Counted from the stretch's first letter, positions 46,485 through 58,122 are shown. The stretch is 64,000 bases of DNA from Nymphalis io (GCF_905147045.1 NC_065888.1:13831001-13895000), one strand, 5' to 3'. Numbers and translations are program-made. Notes: generated from the sequence alone by a model not told the origin.

Positions 46485-46700
46485 GAGGTGCTTCAATTCG
46501 GGTTGGTGAAATACACATGTGACAGAATTTCAGTGAAATTTGACACATGCAGGTTTTCTCACGATGTTTTCTTTCACCGTCAAGTACGAGATGAATTATA
46601 ACACAAATTAAACACATGAAAATTCAATATTGCTTGCCCGGGTTTTAACCCACGATCATCGGTTATGATTCACGCGTTCTTACTACTGGGTTATCTCGGC
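46485..46700 (-). mobile_element. SINE-A 5' part, split by LINE-J
   Basis: Resumes at 'gtgcttcaattcgggttggtg' and runs through the body to the tRNA-like head ending 'gggttatctcggc'. Together with 45691-45772 it forms one interrupted SINE-A. Confidence 0.88.
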
Positions 46701-46814
46701 TATTTATATTTATAACATTATAAACATTTTCTACTTAATAAAAATATATATTATAACTCACTGAAGGGTTTATTCAAGAAACATACAAAATTGCACAGGT
46801 ACTTCTATAGTAAT

Positions 46815-47056
46815 GTAGGGCTTTGTGCAAGTCCGCCTGAGTAAGTACCACCCACTCATCACATACTGTACCGCCAAACAGCAATACTTAGTATTGTTAT
46901 ATTCCGGTTGCAATGGTGAGTGAGCCAAGGTTGGTGGCGCATTGGTTATATACGGAATAATTAATATTTCTTAAGGTGCTAATGTCTATAGGCGGTGGTG
47001 ACCACTTACCTTACCCAGTGATCCATTTGCCCTCCCGCCTACTTATACTACAAAAA
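46815..47056 (+). mobile_element. SINE-B copy with internal deletion
   Basis: 'agggctttgtgcaagtccgc', then 'gtgagtgagccaaggttggtgg' where about 40 bases are lost, 'ggtgaccacttacct' and 'ccctcccgcctacttatac'. The last block is close to the LINE-J 3' end wording (ttgccatcccgg). Confidence 0.85.
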
Positions 47057-48530
47057 GCTAGAATAATGAAAATTTGTTATTAGGCTATATATTACTTGTA
47101 AATAAAATGCAACATGCATTTTTTTGTAAATGCATTCCGGTTAAATAGGTTTGTTTTTATTAGTTAGAAACGCGGATGTCTGGTTGTAATCCTATTTTAT
47201 TTACGCGGAACCTTACCGCGACTAAAAGGTAAAAAAGGACATAGCCAAAACTGGTTTTCCAAAAACTTTTACCATTCGAGAATACCAGAAGTAAAATGAT
47301 CACCCAGCAATTATCGTAAAATTTTAGTATAGGAAGCAACGTTACCAGCACTATCCTATCCTATTCATATATACCGTGCCTACGTGATCGGACCGCAGGT
47401 CGCTGCACCCATTGCAAATATCAAATCTATTTCGCATCCTAAAAATCCTAACAAAGATTATCACGTTGATCTAAATGCAACTCTATTTTAACCGTTCAAA
47501 GTTCAAAGTTATTTGGTTTAAGGTGGGTTAAAATGGCGTATTAGCATGTGTTGAAAGTTTCGCATTCCTGTAATTGGTGCCTTCCCGCGTCGTCCCCGCT
47601 CGTATGTCATTTGATCTTCAGTCCATGGTAGTGCTTCCATCTATACTTTTGCCAATGGAAATTGCTATTATTATATGTCCATATAAATATTAAAATTTAG
47701 AAATGCTAGCAAAATAAAAAGTAATAATCAGATAATAACAATTAGTCAGATATTGAAATGATATAATTATTATTATTTTTGCAACCACAGGATTTTATGA
47801 GGTTATAAATATTGAAAGAGTTACTGCCAACAAATCGTACTTAGTATCCCTACTACATCTATTGATTGATTTACTTATTGTTATTTATAATTCCACTGAA
47901 TATTTCAAGAAAATGACTTTAAAGTTAACTTCGTTATGCCAATATTAAGAAAAATGTATAAAAAAACACTTGTCGGATTTCTATCTGTTATTGTTATCAA
48001 AAATATTTCAGCGAAATAAAGTTGAAATTAAAAAGTAATATTTGTGAATCTTAGTAATATATATATATATATATTTCTTGGATATGTTAATTTTTAAACG
48101 TTATTGAAATCCTCAATAAGAATATATTCGCGACATTTTTAAGGTTATAGAGAGTCGTATTTACTTAAGAGTATATTGTATAAGATACATAGCAAAAGTT
48201 TAACATATTATATATTTTGAGTTAATTCGTTTTTGTATTTAAATGAACGTCAGTGTATCATTTCTGTATATGTTCAATATTGTGGTCATTCTACTGCCAT
48301 AAAGGACTATGAGCCCGCTGTTAATGTTACAATTTAATGTGCTGAGTGTGATGTGCCCGGCTGGTAATCAAAATATAAAGTTAACATTGCTATTGCTCAT
48401 TACATTGGGTCCTCAATTGTTTTATTGGTACTAATATCCATAAAACATCGTTTTAAAAGACATTCAAATCTTACAGCTAATAACATCACTTTTATTTTGG
48501 TAGGCTTTCTGTAAATCTTTTTAATTTTTT
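47057..48530. other. AT-rich stretch, no gene seen
   Basis: An AT dinucleotide run at 48058-48074. A less AT-rich piece at 47340-47640 has no open frame or repeat I recognise. Confidence 0.5.
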
Positions 48531-48818
48531 ACTGGTGGTAGAGCTTTGTGCAAGCTCGTCTGGGTAGGTTCCCACTTATCAGATATTCTACCGCAAAACA
48601 GCAGTACTTGGTATTGTTGTGTTCCGGTTTGAAGGGTGAGTGAGCCAGTGTAATTACAGGCACAAGGGACATAACACCTTAGTTCCCAAGGTTGGTGGCG
48701 CATTGGTGATGGAAGCGATGGTTAACATTTCTTACAATGCCAATGTCTATGAGCGTTGGTGACCACTTACCATCAGGTGGCCCATATGCTCATTCGCCTT
48801 CCTATTCTATAAAAAAAA
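48531..48818 (+). mobile_element. Full-length SINE-B copy
   Basis: ACTGGTGGT start, one short deletion (gtaggttcccact), intact hairpin and an 8-base A-run. Its translated frame is a shadow of the repeat. Confidence 0.93.
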
Positions 48819-49339
48819 CTCGTCTGGGATGGTATGACCCGATTACCTATTGTTCTACTGCTAAACAGAAATCATTTCTATTGCTATGCATATATATTGC
48901 TATATAGCTACCAGGTTTGGATGCAAATTTAATTTGTCGAGAATAAATAATGCTTCTTGTACTGTTAATATCTATGGATGGTTTGATTAAATACTATTGT
49001 TTACGCTTTGTTTTATAGTATATAGTTATATGGAACTTGTGTGCAATCAATATTCTGTTAAAGTTATTTTTATTTTTTTATTGTTTTAAGTCTTGAGTAC
49101 TTTAAAAATAATGTACGGTAATAAGTTCAATGTAAACATTTTACTAATATAATCATGCGTGTATATTTCGTCTCAATTGGATTTGTATTTCATTGCGGTT
49201 TTTTTTTTTTTGATAAGACTGTTACCTGTTCTGTTTGCAGAATAAATGAATAACATATTAACGCAAATACGTTTAACCCAACCTCATGTCGCATAGAAGC
49301 GCCGCAACGCGTTAGCAATTATTTCGAACGTGTCAAATA
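48819..49339. other. AT-rich stretch, no gene seen
   Basis: Nothing recognised beyond a T-run at about 49199-49211. Confidence 0.5.
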
Positions 49340-49680
49340 ATAAAAAAAATGTATGGAAGAGACTGGGTCTCTTCCTTACTGGCCTTAGCCAGTCCAGATA
49401 CGGGTATCGTTTCTACTATTATAGGGTAAATCCACACTGGTAACTGCGGCAACATGCAGGCCTAAACTTAGATACCCAAGGCCCCTAGCCACTTTGACAC
49501 TCTAGCCATTCCGAAGCGGTTAAAGTAAAATTATATTATTCTTGTCCTTTTAGGCCCAGATGTGGACATCTTGAGAGAGATAAATCCTTTCGTCCATAGC
49601 ATAAATTCGGTCGTCGTGTTCTAACATTCTTTAGGCCGGCTCTGAGAGGAGCCCAATTTTCAGAGTTACGTTTCATAAAA
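49340..49680. other. Unclassified GC-enriched block with serial hairpins
   Basis: Stands out from AT-rich neighbours. Three short stem-loops follow each other: 49355-49375 (9-bp stem, ggaagagac), 49378-49393 (6-bp stem, actggc) and 49398-49409 (5-bp stem, gatac). Further on there are 'gcccagatgtggacatcttg' and 'ggccggctctgagaggagcc'. No long open frame in any direction and no match to the repeat families in this window. Could be a structured RNA, a retroposon leader or a decayed gene or LINE piece. Confidence 0.5.
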
Positions 49681-52052
49681 TATGGCCACGTTTGTTTTCA
49701 CTCTGATTAATTAGCAGCAATAATTATACAATAAATGAGATAAATAGAAAATATTCGTTCTTATATTTCTAATGGATATTATTTAATGTAAAACTTCAGT
49801 ATATGATTAAATTTCCTGCACTGGTACTTAAATATTAGGTTCACAAAAAGTTACCTCAATCGATGTATAAATATGGAGAAGTAAATGTTTGGCTTTTCCA
49901 TAATACTATAGTGGAAGTGGTATGTCTTATATATTTTAACACTACCACGTCAAAAATGACGTTTAAATGTTACCAGGTTTTAAAAATTAAAGAAAAATAA
50001 GATAAATAAACAAGAGCAAGGCAACCAAAGCCATTAAGAGGGGGTAATAAAGAAATATTACAAATTTTTATTTGGTTTTTGAAAATATAATTGAAAATTA
50101 TATTATATATTCAAGGTTTGTGTTTGATTAAAAAACATAACAGTATAGAAAACTATTATAATATTCGTAATACTATTGTTAGAAATACTTATTTGTGTAC
50201 TTCACTTAATATATTTAATAATTACATATTTCTATATTGTATTTAATAAAAATATAATCGATTTCAGAACGTCATCGGTATTGTTTGGTAATAAAGTTAA
50301 ATAAATAGTTTTCCCGCGCAGATATAAAAAAGGAGAACTGAACGATTGTCATCGATTTAGCAATATATGATATTTTGTTTTAATTAAATTTAAAATATCT
50401 CATAAGTTATTATATTAAAGATATTAAAATTAGCAAATAATAAAATTTATTACTTCTACTGGTGTATTTATTACTATTGAGACAAAAAATAGATAATTAA
50501 TAATATTTATCAATAATCTAGTGATGCTTTTGTTGATTTTTTTGAAAAACCACTTTAATTTTTGTAACAATAAAAAACTTTTGGCACTTACTACATTTTC
50601 CCTCAGTATAAAACCACATCTCATGTCGCATGTTACTCATACGAGTACATATATTTGTTTCTTAAATCAGCGCTGTCAAGACGAGAAAGCTATGGAAAAA
50701 AAAAATTGACAGCGCTTTGTATTAATTATCATTTTATAGTTAAAAGAACTATACCATATTCTTCAGATTAATTTGTAATAAGTGCAACACAATTATTTGT
50801 TTTTATATTTGGACATTACACATATGTATATATATTATTCTTGTATAGCGCGTGTAGATATTTGGTATTTTAAGTAGGCAATGGTATTGCCATTAGTTAT
50901 GAATATTGATCAACAAGATTATTATGTCAATTAAACGTAAACTATCAACGGTTCTAAATATGGATTTGATATTGAGAACTAGTAATCATGACAGTCTTCA
51001 ACACTGACGATATAGACTTACTTTTGAATTCATTACAAGAACTTGACACTTCGTTGATGCTTAATAATTAACAAAAATGGAAAAAATAATTACCGTATTT
51101 AAGCGCTGATGCCATTTCAAATTAACAAGTTATAAGTGAGCGTACAATCAACTTACACGAACAAACACGACGAGCAAGAAGTCTCAACGCGTCTTTTCTG
51201 CATGACAGCTTAATAGCTCCTTTTTATTATTATGGCACTAGCTTTTCTATTAGGAGATTGTTGCTTTGATCAGCTGCCAATCGCAATTGCTAGCTGTTAG
51301 TTTTCTTAGATCGCTTTTTCAGAAGGAATTCTATCGAGATCTCAAAGTACATTTGTGTGAGTGAATATTAGTAATGTATTTTATCTCTATCTGTGTACAT
51401 GTATGTCAGTGTGCTATTTATGGGGAAATCGTTACTATAGCTATAACGCTAGCTTATATCCAGATCAAGAGTTCCTATATTCAATCCTGGGTCAAACTCA
51501 TATAGGTTATTGATTATTTAGCTGACTACAAAAAAGTTCGAAGACTTAGGCAAAGTAATGCAAAACAAGTCTGCTTAGATATTAACACCAATTATGTTAG
51601 TAGTTAACACCGAATCTGTTTTTTTTTATTATCATAATTATATTTTCTTTACAGAAAATTCTTCCGTGCTTCGGAAAGTATCTAAATCTAGTGATATTAA
51701 AGAAAAATCCCATCTTACTATTGGTTTTTATGTAACACTTTGACGACATTACTATTACTATTAAGCGATTTGCTAGCACTTAAGACCTAATGACGGCGAC
51801 GTTCTTAAATGGGAGTCAATAGGAGGCGCCGCAATAATCTCTTGATTGCCTTGACGATGAAAAAAAAACTATACGAAAGTATTTTAATTTACATTAAATT
51901 AAATTAAATTCAAATACATTTTGTAAAGTATTTTCTTTTACTTATTAATAAGAAATGTTATGAAACTTTATACTAAAAATTCATTCGGTGTTTTGTATAA
52001 CAGCTAATTTCAAATCGCACTTCTTTATAATTTATTGAAGACGCATCTTACA
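49681..52052. other. AT-rich stretch, no gene seen
   Basis: About 2.4 kb with only short chance frames (50430-50709, 51597-51779), none with a recognisable motif. Confidence 0.5.
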
Positions 52053-52214
52053 TAACAGCTTGTGAATGTTCCACTGCTGGGCTAAGCCCTCTTCTCCTTT
52101 TTTGAGAATGTTTGAAGCTTATTCCACAACGATGCTCCAATGCGGGTTGGTGGAATACACATGTGGCAGAATTTCAGTGAAATTTGACACGTGCACGTTT
52201 ACTCACGATGTTTT
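52053..52214 (-). mobile_element. SINE-A 3' half
   Basis: 'taacagcttgtgaatgttcc' to 'cacgatgttttcca' in minus orientation, headless. Confidence 0.87.
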
Positions 52215-52627
52215 CCAGACGCGTCTTAATTACATTTTAAATATTTTTTACAATGTAATGATCATAATATTATCTAAGCTCATTTTGAAATCAAGGCAAT
52301 ACCTTGGCTTTTGACAACAATCTCCTAATAGGCCTTCTTATTTAAACTATCCTCGTTCAATGTCGATCTATCGACTCGCCGCTTCCTGTATAATAAACAC
52401 AATAATCTTTCGATAATAATTCAACGCGAGTGTAGCAAATGCGAAACTATACTCTATCTCTTTAATTATACAGTGTAATTTTGATTACTAGTTTTTTTAC
52501 TAGTATCAATTTATAAGAAGGTATAAATTGTAAGCATTAAATATACACAATATGTTAAAATCCACACATATATATACATACTTGATTATATACATTCTAT
52601 TGAACTTTAATATCGATTGTATCGATT
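52215..52627. other. AT-rich stretch, no gene seen
   Basis: Nothing recognised. Confidence 0.5.
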
Positions 52628-52852
52628 GCCTCGTTGGTCTAGTGGCTACATGTAAGGCCGCAGTCAGACCCGGAGGTCCTGAGTTCAAATGCCAGGTCGG
52701 GCCATTAAAAAGTTATTGAGTTTTTCTGTCGAAAATTCTCAGTAGCAGCCTGGAGTCTGCAAGTTTGAAGTGTGTACATTCCAGTGCCTCAGAAAGCACG
52801 TAAAAGCCGTTGGTCCTGCGCCTGAACTCTTTCCGGTCGTGTCCAATTGTCG
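52628..52852 (+). mobile_element. SINE-C 5' part with tRNA-like head
   Basis: Head GCCTCGTTGGTCTAGTGGCT (A box TGGTCTAGTGG, one change from consensus) and B-box-like 'gagttcaaatgcc'. The body includes 'gaaaattctcagtagcagcc', 'cattccagtgcctcag' and 'gaactctttccggtcgtgtc'. Its 3' half resumes at 52992. Confidence 0.88.
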
Positions 52853-52991
52853 GTTTTTTTAAGCTAGGTAGCTATTGATATTATATCATGGAAAACACAT
52901 TTTTTCATATTAAAAAAATCTAAGTTATTTCGATCGAATTGCTTTAAGTATTCTATTTTCGATTTGAAAGTATTTTTCATATTTTATCTTT
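52853..52991. other. 139-base AT-rich insert in SINE-C
   Basis: Starts with a T-run and ends '...ttttatctttt'. It is flanked on both sides by the SINE-C motif CTCTTTCCGGTCG (52828-52840 and 52992-53004), so it looks like an insertion with a duplicated target, or a junction of two SINE-C copies. No coding capacity. Confidence 0.6.
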
Positions 52992-53185
52992 TCTCTTTCC
53001 GGTCGGGTTGGATAGCCGTCCCATTTGATTATGAGAGTTAGGGAATAGAGAGTGCACCTGTGTATGTGGGTGTGGGTGCAACCACACTTGTGCACTATGT
53101 ACTGCGCAGTTGGCTAATCTCTCTTGAGATTGACCGCCGTTGCTCAAATCGGTCTAGAAACCATTGTTTTTATTACTAAGCACAA
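52992..53185 (+). mobile_element. SINE-C 3' part
   Basis: 'ctctttccggtcgggttgga', 'gagagttagggaatagagag', 'ggctaatctctcttgagatt' and 'atcggtctagaaac', with a weakened ATT tail. Confidence 0.85.
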
Positions 53186-54119
53186 TGTATTGGATTCGTC
53201 AAAACGAACAAAATGAGTAATCCATGTAATTGTTTGGTTGAAGGTTCCCAAATTACATCATTTCGGAAAAAAACGCCAGTGAAAACTGGTTCCACGGTGT
53301 GTGCGAAATCTCGAAAAATCGGATTTCCAGATATCGAGGTGGTGTTGATGGTATAAAATGGAAATGAATGGAATTAAAAAATCTGTATCATATTTTATCG
53401 ATACGAAATCAATTTATTTACTTATCAACAAATCACACTTTATTAACAAGACGAATGCGCTCAGACATTGATAAGAGTGTATGTTCGTTGCATTTACCTC
53501 GTGCCATAAATAGCTGAACGGTCATTTGCAAATGGAAAATGTATTTTTGTTTTATGATTCATGAAGTCAGCTGATATCAAGGCTTAAAAAATATGTCATC
53601 AACATCTACTTGCTCGTGTTCGTTTACGTGTAGTACATATGGTCTATTAGATATGACACTGTTTTAGAATATCGTTGAAAATTAAAACACATTATTTATT
53701 TTCGAAACGTTAAACATAAAAAATCGCCTGAAAAATTCGACTGAATGTATGTTTCTGATAAAAATATAATATTGTCAATGAAATTGAGATGGATTACATT
53801 ATCGCTATTCAAAATCCAATGACAAAAAATATCATTAAAGTTGTTTCATAAATACCCAAACATGTATGAATATAAAAAAAATTGAGTAATGAGTTTTGAG
53901 ATTAGCGACTATTTAGGCACTTGATATATGGTTTCTGTTCAAAGATACTTTTGAGAAGTATAGAGCAGTACAATACAGACGGAACGAGTACTTTTGCTTC
54001 GAACATAACATTGCACATTGTACATTTTACAAGAGTTTTATATATTAGCGAACGTTCATGAACGTACACACTGATTTAGTTATTCTAGCAAAGGTGAACG
54101 GCTGAGACTTTATCGTAAA
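53186..54119. other. AT-rich stretch, no gene seen
   Basis: A mildly GC-richer piece at 53245-53345 ('gccagtgaaaactggttcca') has no supported open frame. Nothing else recognised. Confidence 0.5.
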
Positions 54120-54186
54120 GTAAGGCCTTTAAATATCCCACGGCTGGGCCATGACCTCCTCTTCTTTTGAGGAGAAGGCTTGGAAC
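54120..54186 (-). mobile_element. SINE-A 3' part, split by SINE-D
   Basis: 'taaggcctttaaatatccca', 'cggctgggccatgacctcct' and 'gaggagaaggcttggaac'. The remaining SINE-A body resumes at 54428. Confidence 0.75.
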
Positions 54187-54427
54187 CGTTTGGTAGATAC
54201 TTGCCTGTCACGCCGAAGGTTGTAGGTTCGATTCCCACTCAGGACAGACATTTGTGTGCAAGATTATATCTGTTTGTCCTGAGTCTGGGTATAATTATAT
54301 AAATAAGTATGTATTTACAAAAGAAAAGTAGTATATGTAGTATATCAGTTGTCTGATTTCCATAGTAAAAGCTCTGCTTAGTTTGGGATCAGATGGGCGT
54401 GTGTGAATAATGTCCCAGGATATATTA
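54187..54427 (+). mobile_element. SINE-D copy inserted in a SINE-A
   Basis: The first bases of the head are missing. The region 'gcctgtcacgc' is like a tRNA-Asp anticodon arm, the B box GGTTCGATTCC is exact, and the body matches 34240-34505 closely (gtatgtatttacaaaagaaa). It ends 'gtcccaggatatatta'. Confidence 0.87.
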
Positions 54428-54600
54428 GCTTACAACACCACACTGCTTCTTAGCATATTGATGGATACACAGGTGATTTGTATCCGACATATGCAGGTTT
54501 CCTTAGGATAATTTTTTTATCGCCAAACGTTAGACGAATTATAAACACATGAAAATTTAATGTCCGGCTTTAAAACGGGAGTCTACTGGCTATTCTGGTA
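54428..54600 (-). mobile_element. SINE-A 5' part, split by SINE-D
   Basis: 'ccacactgcttcttagcata', 'acatatgcaggtttccttag', 'cacatgaaaatttaatgtcc' and a decayed head. More diverged than other copies, so the host SINE is old. Confidence 0.65.
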
Positions 54601-54611
54601 GATTAATATTT

Positions 54612-54670
54612 ATTAATGATTCCATCAGGTGGCCCACTTACCGGTCCGTGTAACTTTTCCAAATAAAAAA
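54612..54670 (+). mobile_element. SINE-B 3' remnant
   Basis: 'gattccatcaggtggcccac' and 'ccggtccgtgtaac', then an A-run. Only the terminal part survives. Confidence 0.5.
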
Positions 54671-54789
54671 AATACTAATGAACACTAGGTCATTGATACC
54701 GTAACATAGTACTGATAGACATTTGGCATTGAATAACGTGCGAGTGGGTGGCACCTAAAGTAGTCAGTCACGAGGACAGGCTGAAGCGT

Positions 54790-54840
54790 TGAGGCGTGAT
54801 AGCCGGACGAACAAACTCACTTTCACATTTATAATATTAG
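54790..54840. mobile_element. MITE-like terminus
   Basis: 'gatagccggacgaacaaactcac' then 'tttcacatttataatattag', the inverted form of the AATATTATAAATGCGAAAGT end. Confidence 0.5.
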
Positions 54841-54935
54841 AATTTATGATCATATACTTAATAACAGTATTTAACATATATTAAACGTAATCGTATTAAC
54901 TTAATATGTATGTATATGTAATATAATTATCCGAA

Positions 54936-55005
54936 ATGAGTTTCTTGCCGGTCCTTCTCGGTAGAATCTTTATCCCGAATCGGTGGTAGCTATATATTTA
55001 ATCTT
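54936..55005 (+). repeat. Interspersed repeat fragment (CGGTAGAATCT type)
   Basis: 'gagtttcttgccggtccttc', 'tcggtagaatctttatcccg' and 'aatcggtggtagc'. Best preserved of the three copies in the window. Confidence 0.6.
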
Positions 55006-55440
55006 GTAAAATGTCGATTTCTCCATTTGCTTGCAATTTGATACAGTAAAATTATCAAGAAAACGAGAGCTTTTTAAAAATGTAAATTTGTATAAAAAGT
55101 TAATATAACATTAGAATATTATATCATATGCGATTCTATGACACATATGTCGTATATATATTTTGCACAATAATAGCAACGGAAAGTAAATATATAGTAG
55201 ACTAAAAACTTGTATTGTTTCAATGTGTCTCTGGAACAGTTTGTTTGCTGGTGTAATATGGCACAGTGGATATAACAAAAAGGTCGCATATTTCTAGCTT
55301 CAAATCCTAGCACCACATAATAATAAATATAATTTTTTCGGTTTCCTTTTAATTTTATATGCAGTTTTTTTTTTATTTATGTTTATTTTTTGTTCGTAAA
55401 AAAAATTATATATTTAGAGATTACTATAACGAATTTCTGC

Positions 55441-55530
55441 TTAGCCTAAAGGTTATTAAGTTCGCCTTTTGTCCTACTACACAATGTATGGTGGTCAAAA
55501 AAGTATTTAAATAAAATAAAATAAATAAAT
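55441..55530 (+). mobile_element. Retroposon 3' end with AAAT-type tail
   Basis: 'cctaaaggttattaagttcg' and 'ccttttgtcctac', then a tail of AAATA/AAAT units. Similar in design to the minus-strand 3' end at 37361-37511. Confidence 0.5.
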
Positions 55531-55836
55531 ATAACAAAATTCGATGCAATAACGGGCATTTTATTAATTAAAAATATGTTTTCTTACTTATTAGTTTTTC
55601 ATATAATGTTATCGCATACTTGTTCTGCATCAGCAAAAATTACCCATTGTTTCGTTTTCAAGTGAAAATGGAAATTGTTGATCGATTTATTTATTCTTCA
55701 ATTGAAAACCCACACTTATGTTCTACTCATATCAGGATTGAAGTTGAGCTTTTATGTTATAAATAATAAAATACAATATGTTAAAACATATAACTAACAT
55801 CTTATTTACTGGCTCCAAATATCTCATGGAACTTCA

Positions 55837-58122
55837 TTGGACTTCTCACCTGGTGGAATATCAGGTTGTGGTTCAAGCTCCACTTGGTTCTTTGGATCAC
55901 GGCCTTATATCTACCAAAGTGCCACAGGCCAAGCTGCCGCCATCAGCGGCATGCAACGTCGCGTTTGGCACTATAAGTCGGCAGATTGGGACGGTATGCG
56001 CGATTACTATGCGTCAGTACCTTGGAAGGAACGTTGCTTCAGTGGGAATGACCCGACAGCTAGTGCCGCTGCTGTTGCTGATGAGATCATGTTAGGAGTG
56101 GAATACTACATTCTTAGCTCAGATCTCATCAATAGGGGCACGCGTAACCGTTGGTTCACTCGTGAATGTGCCGACGCTGTATCATCTAAGCAGGCAGCAT
56201 ATCACGCGTGGATCAACGGCTGCATTAGCGGGGCATCTAACATTGACTCACTGAAAGCAAACTACAATAAAAATTACAAGTCCTGTAGGAAGGCATACAC
56301 GAGAGCGGATGCACAGCGCATTGTACAGATTGGTCATGACCTTATTTCGCATCCTAGTTGCTCCCGTAGCTTCTGGCGTCTGAACATGTCTGTGCAAAAC
56401 AATTTCTGCCAACCTTCGCTGCCACCGTTCAGAAATCCGGACGGATCGCTAGCTCACAGTCCGCAGGAGAAAACCAACCTCCTGGCTGAACTCTTTGCCG
56501 ACAACTCTGTGATCGATGATTGTAGTGCGCAGCCACCAACAATACCTTCATGTGGCCACACGATGCCTGACATCAAAATCAGGCAACGTGATGTGCGTGC
56601 GGAGCTGCAATCACTTGATATACGGAAAGCTAGCGATGGAATACCAGCCATTGTGTTGAAGAAGTGCGCGGCGGAGCTGTCTCCTGTGTTAACGCGCCTG
56701 TACCAACTTTCTCTCTCTTCGGGATGTGTGCCGGAGACTTGGAGAAGAGCTAATGTGCAAGCGGTTCCCAAAAAAGGGGATCGGTCTGACCCGGCAAATT
56801 ATCGGCCAATAGCTATCACCTCAGTACTTTGTAAGGCGATCAAACGGATTCTAAACAACCAACTGATCCATTACCTAGAAGATCACTGTCTAATTAATGA
56901 TCGTCAGTACGGGTTTCGATCAAAACGGTCCACAGGTGATCTTCTAGCGTACGTAACACACCTCTGGAGTGAAGCTATCGACAAGCATGGAGAATCGTTG
57001 GCTGTCAGCCTCGATATCTCCAAGGCTTTCGACAGGGTCTGGCACAGAAGTCTTCTCTCCAAGCTACCGGCATATGGTCTGCCTGCTCAGCTATGCACCT
57101 GGATTGCCAGCTACCTACACAAGCGTAGCCTTCGTGTTTTAGTAGATGGTTGCGCTTCACAATTCTATGTAGTGAATGCTGGGGTCCCCCAGGGATCTGT
57201 GCTATCTCCCACACTCTTTCTTTTGCATATCAATGATATGCTCTCTCTTGGGAACATACATTGCTATGCAGATGATAGTACAGTGCATGGTGGATACCAC
57301 GGACGCGCAGTGGCTGGGCGGGCGGAAACTGAGGAGAGGCGGGAGAATCTTGTCATTGAACTCGATAGGACGTTAGAGCTCATCTCCAAATGGGGTTCTG
57401 ATAATCTTGTTGAGTTTAATGCCAAGAAAACACAGGTATGCGCTCTCACAGCGAAAAAGTCACCATTTTAACCTCATCCCTCCCTCTGTGGCACACCGCT
57501 GATGATACAAAGCAAAATCGCCATGCTGGGGATGGACGTTTGCTGCGACCTTAGTCCAAGGGATTACATCGATGCTATTATAAAAACAGCTTCACGGAAA
57601 CTCGGAGTTCTAAACAAGGTGCGGCGTTTTTTCACGCCACAACAACTGTGCCTGTTATACAAAACACAGGTACGGTCTTGCGTTGAATATTGCTCGCACC
57701 TTTGGGATGGCTCCGCTAAGTACCTACTGGAGGCCTTGGACCGGTACCAGCGACGTGCAGTACGCATTATTGGCAACGTAAAGGTCACAAGCACCCTTGA
57801 ACCTTTACAATTGTGTCGCGAGATAGCAGCACTGAGCGCTTTCTATCGACTGTATCACGCCGAGTGCTCTGAGGAATTATTCTCTCTAATTCCTGCTTCC
57901 CCCTTCCTTCTTAAGTCCACGCGAGCTGGTTCTCGATGTCACCGCCTAACTGTGGCATCAATTCCATCGCGCACAAAGAAATTTGGCAACTCCTTTCTTT
58001 GTCGCACTACCAAAAAATGGAATTCCTTACCAGCTCACGTGTTCCCCTCCTCTTACAACCCGGGTTCCTTCAAACGAGGCGTGAAGAGGCATCTTGCGAG
58101 CCGGCAAGGCGGGGACGGCTAG
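55837..58122 (+). pseudogene. LINE-J reverse transcriptase ORF with one in-frame stop
   Basis: Copies element RNA into DNA at a nicked target. The frame runs 55837-58122 (761 sense positions), broken only by TAA at 57469-57471; the downstream part is in the same phase. Landmarks: WHYKSADWDGM near residue 44, NYRPIAITS at 321, SLDISKAFD (motif A Asp) at about 391-399, GVPQGSVLSP (motif B) at 449 and the YADD catalytic box at 477-480. Past the stop come YCSHLWDG and CSEELFSLIP, and KKWNSLPAHVFP lies near the end. Just upstream, in another frame at about 55868-55925, APLGSLDHGLIST is the SDH-type end of the endonuclease with S changed to L, so a frameshift separates it from the RT. The missing 5' half, frameshift and stop make this copy non-functional. 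ATG 55837 is merely the first in frame, not a native start. Confidence 0.9.

Larger units (their letters stand above)
54671..55800. other. AT-rich DNA with repeat ends, no gene seen
   Basis: Contains the MITE-like terminus at 54790-54840, the CGGTAGAATCT-type repeat at 54936-55005, and a retroposon 3' end at 55441-55530. No host coding signal. Confidence 0.5.

Noticed and set aside
46246..46617. 123-codon minus-strand frame
   Set aside because: Chimera of SINE-A and the truncated LINE-J created by the nested insertion.
55778..56095. Separate 105-codon gene overlapping the LINE
   Set aside because: Its recognisable part is the end of the LINE endonuclease domain in another frame; the remainder is out-of-frame RT sequence.
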